From assembly GCA_023413645.1 (NCBI GenBank), contig JAEZPN010000109.1:1-12739 (forward strand): a stretch of DNA of 12,739 bases, written 5' to 3'. Origin of the DNA: Bacteroidota bacterium. Lineage in GTDB: Bacteria > Bacteroidota > Bacteroidia > Bacteroidales > Rikenellaceae. Positions within the stretch are counted from its first letter, which is position 1; every line of letters starts with the position of its first letter. A program made the translations under genes and the position numbers. The notes under the pieces were generated by a model that saw only the letters and a list, made by a program, of their open reading frames with translations, did not search any database and was not told the origin of the DNA. Positions 7,850-12,724 of the stretch are shown here, piece after piece.

Positions 7850-8026
7850 ATCGGGTATTATTCGCCGATATGTACTATCTTTAGCCTAAAAGCAGAAAGA
7901 TTTTATATGGGGTGTAATAAAATCTTTGATGCAAACGTTATATTGGCACGAGAGTTGATATAAACTCATACAGCTGCGTTGGCAACGAGACAACGCAGTT
8001 AGGTTTCTTCATTTATTTAAGTTTGG
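7850..8026. other. Gene-less stretch with four short hairpins
   Basis: No credible ORF is seen. The hairpins are TATCGG 7849-7854 with CCGATA 7865-7870; AAAGATTTTAT 7896-7906 with ATAAAATCTTT 7917-7927 (11 bp, perfect); GAGTT 7952-7956 with AACTC 7963-7967; and CTGCGTTG 7974-7981 with CAACGCAG 7991-7998 (8 bp, perfect). They precede the repeat array directly. I see no clear TAnnTTTG promoter. Confidence 0.55.
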
Positions 8027-8312
8027 GTTAGTAGTTTTTACAGAATTTGTTTCTGGAACATAGGCGGCAGTCGTGAGACTCCCGCCTATTGTTTTTTTTC
8101 AGAAACAAGCCTGTAAAAACTATGACTGCTCCCGCGGCGTGGCAGAGTAATCTGCAAGCTTGTATGATAGTTTGGCGTATTGCTACGCAATAAGTGTGGT
8201 TGTGCCGTAGGTCTTTTGCAAACAAGTTCACATAGACCAACAACACAACCACACGCCTTCGTCGTCGCCAAACCATCATACCTTCTCTTGCTCTGCTCAA
8301 ACCTTAAGGAGA
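8027..8312. repeat. Structured array unit 1 (286 bp)
   Basis: The unit starts with GTTAGTAGTTT (8027-8037). Module A is a long hairpin at 8032-8122. Its stems are TAGTTTTTACAG 8032-8043 with 8111-8122; TTGTTTCTG 8047-8055 with 8100-8108; ATAGGCGG 8060-8067 with 8082-8089; and AGTC 8069-8072 with GACT 8077-8080. A run of eight T follows the core. Module B is a cloverleaf-like fold. P1 pairs 8162-8177 with 8266-8281 (15 bp, one mismatch). P2 is TATTGC-tac-GCAATA (8178-8192). P3 pairs 8194-8204 with 8244-8254 (11 bp, perfect), topped by GGTCT/AGACC (8210-8214, 8234-8238). P4 is weak near 8253-8262. A closing helix pairs GCAGAG with CTCTGC (8291-8296). It has no credible ORF. Confidence 0.8.
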
Positions 8313-8612
8313 GTTAGTAGTTTGTTAGCGGTGCTTCGCAGATATATTTATTTAGAATTGTTTCTGGAAGGCGAGCGGCAGTCGGGAGACTCCCGCTCGT
8401 TCTTTTTTATTTCTGTAAAAACTATGACTGCTCCCGCGGCGTGGCAGAGTAGTCTGCGAGTTGTTGATTGGTTGCCGAGTTGCTGTGCAACTTGCAGCCT
8501 TGTAATATTGGTCTTCTTGTGAGCAAGCTCCCAATGCCCAATATTTCAAGTCACCTCCTTTGGAGTCGGCAACCCATCCACCTCCTCTTGCTCTGCTCAA
8601 ACCTTAAGGAGA
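8313..8612. repeat. Structured array unit 2 (300 bp)
   Basis: It is bounded by GTTAGTAGTTT at 8313 and 8613. Module A core: CGAGCGG 8372-8378 with CCGCTCG 8393-8399 and AGTC 8380-8383 with GACT 8388-8391, followed by a T tract. The outer CAGAAACAA arm of unit 1 is missing here. Module B: P1 GGTTGCCGA 8470-8478 with TCGGCAACC 8566-8574; P2 GTTGC 8479-8483 with GCAAC 8487-8491; P3 CTTG+AATATTGG 8499-8511 with CCAATATT+CAAG 8538-8550; P4 CTCC 8555-8558 with GGAG 8562-8565. The 3' flank 8581-8640 matches 8281-8340 at 59 of 60 bases, exactly 300 bases apart, while the stems are unrelated in sequence to those of unit 1. Confidence 0.8.
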
Positions 8613-8916
8613 GTTAGTAGTTTGTTAGCGGTGCTTCGCAATTGAGTATTTATATAGAATTTGTTTCTGGAGTATAGGCGGCAGTTGTGAAACTCCCGCC
8701 TATTACTTTTTTTATATCTGTAAAAACTATGACGCTTCGGTGGCGGCTCGGATGACTTATCTTGCGGTTATTGGCGTTTGCCTTGTTGAATACAACATTT
8801 AGGGCTATGGTGATGTAGATATTCGTGAGCAAGCTCCCCATCTACAACACCATAGCCCTATGCCTACGGCATCAACAAACGCCCACCTCGGCGGTCACCT
8901 CTCGCCTGCTGCGAAC
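8613..8916. repeat. Structured array unit 3 (304 bp), followed by a terminal boundary copy
   Basis: It is bounded by GTTAGTAGTTT at 8613-8623 and a last copy at 8917-8927. Module A core: ATAGGCGG with CCGCCTAT and AGTT with AACT (about 8673-8703), then a T7 run. Module B: P1 GGCGTTTG 8773-8780 with CAAACGCC 8876-8883; P2 TGTTG 8784-8788 with CAACA 8793-8797; P3 12 bp (8801-8812 with 8848-8859) plus GTAGAT 8815-8820 with ATCTAC 8840-8845; P4 ATGCC 8860-8864 with GGCAT 8868-8872. Its outer flanks (from about 8732 and from about 8890) differ most from units 1 and 2 but still allow GGCG/CGCC and TGAC/GTCA pairing. Confidence 0.78.
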
Positions 8917-8948
8917 GTTAGTAGTTTAGATAAGGTACGTCCAGTCTT

Positions 8949-9920
8949 CTATCTAATCTGATATTGCTGTTTTTCGTAATGTCCACCACTACCATAGCAA
9001 TATGTACAACGTCCAGAGCCATGGCATATAGTACATTTGTATGTGCTATTGTATTCTCCGTGACCATTTGTGCTAATACACCAGCCTGTGCCTTTACAGT
9101 ATGAACACTGTCCAGTACCATGACAATCAAAGCAGTTTACCCACACATCTCTAACACCATATTCGGGAGTGTATACCTGCTGAGTTTGGGTCTGAGTCTG
9201 AGCCTGACTTTGTGTTTGGCTACTATTGCTACTCTTTTCGTTAGGGTGGTAGTAAACTCCTAATTCTCGGAGACACTCCAATACATCGGGGTCTGGTTCG
9301 CCCGTCTCTGCATAAGTGTAATCCACATACTTCTTAAACCAATATATAGCCTCATTTTTAGTTTCCAAATCATACTGATACAACAATCCAAGATCACAAT
9401 AAGCATCGCCATATCCTTTGTATGCAGCACTTAATAAGTATCTCTCTGCCATTTTATCATCTTCCTGCACTCCCCATCCATAATTATAAATCTCTCCTAC
9501 CTTGCATATTGCCTCTGCATATCCCTGATCAGCTGATTTTTTATACCATATAAATGCCTTATTGCAATCTCTGTCTACGCCTTGACTGAAAAAATAACAA
9601 TCCCCTATCTTGCATTGAGCCTTTGCATATCCCTGATCAGCTGATTTTTTATACCATATAAATGCCTTATTGTAATCTTTGTCTACGTCTAGACCGGAAT
9701 AATAATAATCCCCTATCCGGCATTGAGCCTCTGCGTTTCCCAGCTCTGCAGCCTTCATAAATAGGTCAAATCGCTCTTTGGACTTAGGCGGTGCTTCCAT
9801 CGCCTGTTCTAAATACTGCTCAGCACTTTGAGCTGATGCGGGTGAAGGAGATAGCAGAGCCAAGCATATTGCACAAAAGAGTAGTCTTGTAGCACTGCTA
9901 AATAGTGTAATGTTTTTCAT
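8949..9920 (-). CDS. Secreted Sel1-repeat protein with DnaJ-like zinc-finger tail
   Basis: A 323-residue protein. Residues 1-30 are a signal peptide (cleavage after ASA). Four Sel1-type repeats of 35-36 residues follow at about 47-82, 83-118, 119-154 and 155-189 (KAFIWYKKSADQGYAKAQCKIGD pattern). A Ser/Gln/Thr-rich linker spans 230-248 (QTQSQAQTQTQTQQ). The tail has four CxxCxGxG-type motifs like the DnaJ cysteine-rich domain: C263/C266, C272/C275, C296/C299 and C305/C308, enough for two zinc sites. Sel1 arrays are protein-binding scaffolds, so a binding or chaperone-like envelope role is inferred, with no enzymatic motif seen. Its codons appear more A/T-ended than those of argS or metK, suggesting different origin. 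It ends 21 bases before the last boundary repeat of the structured array. Confidence 0.82.
   Translation of the reverse strand: MKNITLFSSATRLLFCAICLALLSPSPASAQSAEQYLEQAMEAPPKSKERFDLFMKAAELGNAEAQCRIGDYYYSGLDVDKDYNKAFIWYKKSADQGYAKAQCKIGDCYFFSQGVDRDCNKAFIWYKKSADQGYAEAICKVGEIYNYGWGVQEDDKMAERYLLSAAYKGYGDAYCDLGLLYQYDLETKNEAIYWFKKYVDYTYAETGEPDPDVLECLRELGVYYHPNEKSSNSSQTQSQAQTQTQTQQVYTPEYGVRDVWVNCFDCHGTGQCSYCKGTGWCISTNGHGEYNSTYKCTICHGSGRCTYCYGSGGHYEKQQYQIR
9517..9672 (-). repeat. Near-identical 108-bp tandem duplication inside the Sel1 gene
   Basis: Bases 9517-9564 and 9625-9672 are identical over 48 bases at a spacing of exactly 108 bases, which equals one 36-residue Sel1 repeat. This points to recent repeat duplication or homogenisation by recombination. 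Confidence 0.85.
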
Positions 9921-9972
9921 AAATGTAAATGTTTGCCCGTATCACCTCCTAATACAGCGATTTTAAAAACAA

Positions 9973-10183
9973 AAAGTGTGGAGTTGGTTCTCGTTTATCT
10001 GTTGAAGGTTGTGGAATACCCGAAGTAAAACAAACGATACAATGCCCCACACTTGGATAGTATGGGGGTAGGTACGCAAAGTGCGTACAGCCACATAGCT
10101 ATAAAAGAAATGAGTGCTGTTCGAATATCCTTTACTTCAGAAAACTTCCACATTTTCAACAAGGACGAAGCGAAAAACACTTT
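9973..10183. repeat. 211-bp imperfect palindrome
   Basis: Outer AAAGTGT (9973-9979) pairs with ACACTTT (10177-10183). The arms 10001-10029 and 10131-10160 share GTTGAA, GTGGAA and GAAGTAAA blocks as inverted repeats with small indels. The centre closes on GTACGC 10072-10077 with GCGTAC 10083-10088. All arms share a centre near 10079. It is probably a MITE-like element or a decayed mobile palindrome, and a 61-codon minus-strand ORF inside it is not credited. Confidence 0.65.
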
Positions 10184-10317
10184 CTATATGTCTGCTATTT
10201 ATTCAATAGCATCACAAAATTAAAAAATATTTTCCATACACACAACACTCTTTGGGATATTGTTCGTGAATATATGCAAAACACCCCAAGAGTTATACAT
10301 TAAAGGTATACAACCCT

Positions 10318-10348
10318 AAGGCAGTGATCTAATGATGGTCACTGCCTT
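10318..10348. terminator. Terminator-like hairpin
   Basis: AAGGCAGTGA (10318-10327) and TCACTGCCTT (10339-10348) form a perfect 10-bp stem with an 11-base loop, extendable by ACAA/TTGT. The T tract on the plus strand is weak (GTTGTTATTTAT). Which transcript it would end is unclear. Confidence 0.5.
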
Positions 10349-10388
10349 GTTGTTATTTATCGTTCGTTTTGAAACCGATTAATCTTTC

Positions 10389-10419
10389 AGAATTTGTTTC
10401 TGGAACATAGGCGGCAGTT
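10389..10419 (+). repeat. Truncated copy of array module A
   Basis: These 31 bases are identical to 8041-8071 of array unit 1, covering the TTGTTTCTG and ATAGGCGG left arms. The right arm of the hairpin is absent. It is a solitary fragment about 1.5 kb from the array, just upstream of the tRNA-Glu promoter. Confidence 0.8.
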
Positions 10420-10470
10420 TGGAGCATTTTAATTTTTTTTACGAAAAATCGAAAAAAATGTCTCAAAAAT

Positions 10471-10501
10471 TTTGGAGATTAAAAATAAAGATGCATCTTT
10501 G
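10471..10501 (+). promoter_or_regulatory. Promoter of tRNA-Glu
   Basis: TTTG (10471-10474), a 19-base spacer, then CATCTTTG (10494-10501), one base off the TAnnTTTG consensus. Transcription would start near 10507, about 21 bases before the tRNA. Confidence 0.65.
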
Positions 10502-10527
10502 CAGCGTCAAAAATGACAAACATACTT

Positions 10528-10599
10528 GGTCGATTCATCTAAGGGCTAGGATACCTGCCTCTCACGCAGGACATAGGGGTTCGAATCCCCTATCGACTA
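10528..10599 (+). tRNA. tRNA-Glu (anticodon CTC)
   Basis: A complete 72-base cloverleaf. Acceptor stem GGTCGAT 10528-10534 pairs with ATCGACT 10592-10598 (first pair G-U), with discriminator A10599. The anticodon stem is CCTGC/GCAGG with loop CTCTCAC and anticodon CTC at 10561-10563, which reads GAG. The T arm is AGGGG-TTCGAAT-CCCCT. CCA is not encoded. A terminator hairpin begins 6 bases downstream. Confidence 0.95.
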
Positions 10600-10604
10600 C
10601 TCGA

Positions 10605-10640
10605 AAGAAAGCTGTCTAACACTCGATAGACAGCTTTCTT
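10605..10640 (+). terminator. Terminator after tRNA-Glu
   Basis: AAGAAAGCTGTCTA (10605-10618) pairs perfectly with TAGACAGCTTTCTT (10627-10640) around an 8-base loop, giving a 14-bp stem whose 3' arm is T-rich. Confidence 0.85.
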
Positions 10641-10691
10641 GTTTCCATAACTTTTGCTTATACCACGATAAGAAAATAATTTGTAGGCATA

Positions 10692-10723
10692 TTGTTGAAT
10701 ATTCCATTTTTTTGCTACCTTTG
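10692..10723 (+). promoter_or_regulatory. metK promoter
   Basis: TTGTTG (10692-10697), an 18-base spacer, then TACCTTTG (10716-10723). The expected transcription start is near 10729, about 9 bases before the riboswitch P1 stem. This fits a leader of about 190 nt ahead of metK. Confidence 0.8.
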
Positions 10724-10737
10724 CACCCGAAAACAGA

Positions 10738-10789
10738 TGTGGAAGGATTTGAACTGATTGCAACCACAATAAAAAAGTGCTAAAACGGT
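10738..10789 (+). promoter_or_regulatory. SAM-II/SAM-V class riboswitch aptamer
   Basis: P1 is TGTGG (10738-10742) with CCACA (10764-10768). Its loop holds GATTT, six bases, then ATTGCAA, the same order and spacing as I recall for the metA/metX SAM-II aptamer. The 3' strand carries ATAAA and then GCTAAAA, the conserved SAM-II core. A pseudoknot can form between ACTG (10753-10756) and CGGT (10786-10789). It begins about 9 bases after the predicted transcription start and leads into metK, whose product makes SAM, so feedback repression by SAM is the natural reading. SAM-II is best known from alphaproteobacteria. Confidence 0.8.
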
Positions 10790-10795
10790 ATTCTC

Positions 10796-10818
10796 AAAAG
10801 CCATAATTGGTCTTTTTT
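10796..10818 (+). terminator. Candidate expression-platform terminator of the metK leader
   Basis: AAAAGCCA (10796-10803) pairs with TGG plus CTTTT (10808-10816, one bulged T) around a TAAT loop, ending in a run of six T. It lies 6 bases after the aptamer and 100 bases before metK. The stem is modest, so termination strength is uncertain. Confidence 0.5.
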
Positions 10819-10918
10819 ATCGGCAATCACACAACATTCGAAACATTTGTTTTTAGGTCATCGACACACGATGGCTCGTAGTATTACGTTTATTAATAAC
10901 TAAAAACAAAGTATAATT

Positions 10919-12208
10919 ATGGCATTTTTGTTTACATCAGAGTCGGTATCGGAGGGTCACCCCGATAAAGTTGCCGACCAGATTTCGGACGCTATCCTCG
11001 ACGAGTTCCTTCGTCACGACCTCAACTCAAAGGTTGCTTGCGAGACACTCTGCACAACAGGTCTCGTAGTAGTATCGGGTGAGGTACGCTCAGAGGGCTA
11101 TGTAGATATTCAGGGCGTGGCACGCCGCGTTATCGACCGCATCGGCTACAACCGTAGCGAGTATCAGTTCGACGCTGCATCATGCGGCATCCTCTCGGCT
11201 ATTCACGAGCAGTCATCAGACATCAACCAGGGTGTTGACCGCAAGGATGGCGAGGAGCAGGGCGCAGGCGACCAGGGTATCATGTTCGGTTACGCAGTGG
11301 AGGAGACACGCGAGTTCATGCCCGCGACACTCATCCTCTCACACGTAATCCTCAAGGAGCTCGCAGTTATCCGCCGCGAGGGTGAGGTTATGCGCTACTT
11401 GCGTCCCGACTCTAAGAGCCAGGTGACAATCGAGTATGGCGACGACCGCCGTCCACAGCGTGTACACACAATCGTGGTATCTACACAGCACGACGAGTTC
11501 ATCCTACCCACAAACACTCGCTCGGAGGCTGAGGCAGAGCGCGAGATGCAGCGCATCATCGCTGACGACGTTCGCAACATCCTTATTCCACGTGTTAAGG
11601 CACGCCTCGAGCGCGCTAACGACAAGCTCGCGGAGCTCATCAACGACGACTACATCCTCCACGTTAACCCCACAGGTAAGTTCGTAATTGGTGGCCCTCA
11701 CGGTGACACAGGTCTCACTGGTCGTAAGATCATTGTTGACACATATGGTGGTCGCGGTGCACACGGCGGTGGCGCATTCTCAGGTAAGGACTCATCGAAG
11801 GTAGACCGCTCGGCAGCATACGCAGCACGCCACATCGCAAAGAACATGGTTGCAGCAGGTGTAGCACGCGAGATGCTCGTGCAGGTAAGCTATGCAATCG
11901 GTATTGCACAGCCACTCTCAATCTATGTTGACACATACGGCACATCTAACGTAGAGCTCACCGACGGTCAGATTGCAGAGAAGATTAGCGCAATGTTCGA
12001 CCTTCGTCCTGCATCTATCGTTGAGCGCTTCGGTTTGAAGTACCCCATCTTCGAGGCTACAGCTTCGTATGGCCACTTTGGTCGTCGCCCCTACACCGAG
12101 CTTGTACGCTTCGTAGGTGATGGCAAGGAGTTCGCTAAGGAGGTTGAGTTCTTCTCATGGGAGAAGCTCGACGAGGTGGATAACATCAAGCAGGTATTTG
12201 GTCTCTAA
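10919..12208 (+). CDS. metK: S-adenosylmethionine synthetase
   Basis: A 429-residue enzyme that makes SAM from methionine and ATP, releasing phosphate and pyrophosphate. Motifs in order: SEGHPDKVADQISDAILDEF (11-30) with the ATP-binding His14 and Asp16; GEEQGAGDQGIMFGYA (111-126), matching the GAGDQG signature; GGPHGDTGLTGRKIIVDTYG (258-277); and the phosphate-binding GGGAFSGKDSSKVDRSAAY (283-301). It is longer than E. coli MetK (384), with extra residues in the middle (about 145-215), consistent with what I expect in Bacteroidetes. The start ATG directly follows an A/T-rich leader with no Shine-Dalgarno. It is monocistronic, with its own promoter, a SAM-II-like riboswitch in the leader and a terminator after the stop. 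Codon use is strongly biased, as for a well-expressed gene. Confidence 0.98.
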   Translation: MAFLFTSESVSEGHPDKVADQISDAILDEFLRHDLNSKVACETLCTTGLVVVSGEVRSEGYVDIQGVARRVIDRIGYNRSEYQFDAASCGILSAIHEQSSDINQGVDRKDGEEQGAGDQGIMFGYAVEETREFMPATLILSHVILKELAVIRREGEVMRYLRPDSKSQVTIEYGDDRRPQRVHTIVVSTQHDEFILPTNTRSEAEAEREMQRIIADDVRNILIPRVKARLERANDKLAELINDDYILHVNPTGKFVIGGPHGDTGLTGRKIIVDTYGGRGAHGGGAFSGKDSSKVDRSAAYAARHIAKNMVAAGVAREMLVQVSYAIGIAQPLSIYVDTYGTSNVELTDGQIAEKISAMFDLRPASIVERFGLKYPIFEATASYGHFGRRPYTELVRFVGDGKEFAKEVEFFSWEKLDEVDNIKQVFGL

Positions 12209-12233
12209 GAGATAAAAAATACTCGATATGTAA

Positions 12234-12268
12234 AAGGCTCGATAGCAATAACTTAGTTATCGAGCCTT
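12234..12268 (+). terminator. metK terminator
   Basis: AAGGCTCGATA (12234-12244) pairs perfectly with TATCGAGCCTT (12258-12268). An inner ATAAC/GTTAT pairing is an alternative top. It is followed by AAAATTTATT, so the T tract is poor; it may serve mainly as a 3' stabilising hairpin. Confidence 0.75.
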
Positions 12269-12297
12269 AAAATTTATTAAAAAAAGTTGTGAAAAAA

Positions 12298-12328
12298 TTT
12301 GCAGAATAAAAAATTGTTACTACCTTTG
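12298..12328 (+). promoter_or_regulatory. Promoter of tRNA-Leu
   Basis: TTTG (12298-12301), a 19-base spacer, then TACCTTTG (12321-12328), an exact match to the Bacteroidetes TTTG/TAnnTTTG arrangement, 19 bases before the tRNA. Confidence 0.88.
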
Positions 12329-12347
12329 CACTCGCAATAAAGGAATT

Positions 12348-12434
12348 GCCCAGGTGGTGAAATTGGTAGACACGCCACTTTGAGGGGGTGGTGGGCGCAA
12401 GCCCGTGTGAGTTCGAGTCTCGTCCTGGGCACCA
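12348..12434 (+). tRNA. tRNA-Leu (anticodon GAG)
   Basis: A class II tRNA of 87 bases including an encoded CCA. Acceptor stem GCCCAGG 12348-12354 pairs with CCTGGGC 12424-12430, with discriminator A12431 and CCA 12432-12434. The anticodon stem is CCACT/GGTGG with anticodon GAG at 12382-12384, reading CUC and CUU. A long variable arm (GGGCGCAAGCCC region) confirms the leucine class. A terminator follows immediately. Confidence 0.95.
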
Positions 12435-12464
12435 AAACGGAAGGTTATCCTTCCGTTTTTTTTG
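12434..12464 (+). terminator. Terminator after tRNA-Leu
   Basis: AAAACGGAAGG (12434-12444), loop TTAT, then CCTTCCGTTTT (12449-12459), followed by more T. This is a classic strong intrinsic terminator that starts at the last base of the encoded CCA. Confidence 0.93.
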
Positions 12465-12506
12465 TTATATACCCCACCGACACTCTATCGAGAAGGCAAA
12501 ACGTAA

Positions 12507-12580
12507 TAGGGAGTTTAGAGAGTTTAAGGAGCAGGCGGCTTTATACAAGCATGCGCATCCCATACCCTCTAAACTCCCTA
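12507..12580. repeat. 74-bp element with 14-bp perfect inverted repeats
   Basis: TAGGGAGTTTAGAG (12507-12520) and CTCTAAACTCCCTA (12567-12580) are perfect inverted repeats around 46 bases. The internal AGTTTAAGGAG extends the left-arm theme. Two overlapping plus-strand ORFs here are by-products of the repeat. It is probably a dispersed intergenic element. Confidence 0.7.
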
Positions 12581-12614
12581 AATTTTATTCCGGATATTAA
12601 TCGAAATGGTACAT

Positions 12615-12647
12615 AAAAAAAGCAGCGGTAACCTTTCGATTACCGCT
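12615..12647 (-). terminator. Terminator of tRNA-Arg
   Basis: AGCGGTAA (12624-12631) and TTACCGCT (12640-12647) form an 8-bp stem. On the minus strand it is followed by GC and a run of seven T (12615-12621). It lies just past the 3' end of the tRNA-Arg gene. Confidence 0.88.
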
Positions 12648-12650
12648 TTG

Positions 12651-12724
12651 TGACTCCGCCAGGATTCAAACCTGGAACCGCTTGATCCGTAGTCAAGTAC
12701 TCTATTCAGTTGAGCTACGGAGCC
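12651..12724 (-). tRNA. tRNA-Arg (anticodon ACG)
   Basis: A complete 74-base cloverleaf on the minus strand. Acceptor stem GGCTCCG pairs with CGGAGTC (one G-U), with discriminator A at 12651. The anticodon stem is CTTGA/TCAAG with loop CTACGGA and anticodon ACG (12688-12690 on the plus strand). A34 is expected to be deaminated to inosine by TadA to read CGU, CGC and CGA. CCA is not encoded. The promoter lies beyond the window edge. Confidence 0.95.

Larger units (their letters stand above)
9921..10388. other. Gene-less stretch upstream of the Sel1 gene, rich in inverted repeats
   Basis: No convincing gene lies here. The stretch holds the 211-bp palindrome (entered separately); a hairpin of ACTCTTTGGG 10247-10256 with CCCCAAGAGT 10284-10293 (one mismatch, inner ATATT/AATAT); and a 10-bp terminator-like stem at 10318-10348. 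No clear promoter for the Sel1 gene is seen. An AGGAGGTGAT on the minus strand (9941-9950) is too far from the ATG to act as a normal ribosome site. Confidence 0.5.

Noticed and set aside
8028..8600. Minus-strand ORFs of 82-90 codons across array units 1 and 2
   Set aside because: They read the same conserved bases in different frames, follow hairpin arms and share no protein pattern. The units conserve base pairing, not codons.
8027..8927. CRISPR array
   Set aside because: The period is about 300 bases, the boundary repeat is only 11 bases, the intervening sequence is itself conserved and folded, and no cas gene is present.
8027..8927. Integron cassette array with attC sites
   Set aside because: The folded units and direct repeats are reminiscent, but no GTTRRRY/RYYYAAC pair fits properly, there are no cassette ORFs and no integrase is seen. 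It stays only as an analogy.
9941..9950. Perfect AGGAGGTGAT as Shine-Dalgarno for the Sel1 gene
   Set aside because: It lies 20 or more bases from the ATG, an in-frame TGA rules out an upstream extension, and this phylum seldom uses such sites. It is probably chance.
9995..10180. 61-codon minus-strand ORF in the 211-bp palindrome
   Set aside because: It lies wholly inside the inverted repeat, has no promoter and no recognisable domain, and its ends follow the palindrome arms.
10528..10599. tRNA-Glu 3' end as integration site of the accessory segment
   Set aside because: The accessory segment lies on the 5' side of the tRNA, no repeated tRNA 3' end is seen at the other border, and no integrase is present.
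10419..10619. 66-codon plus-strand ORF
   Set aside because: It runs through the whole tRNA-Glu gene and its promoter.
12380..12616. Two overlapping plus-strand ORFs of 70-78 codons
   Set aside because: They start inside tRNA-Leu, cross its terminator and continue into the 14-bp inverted repeat element.
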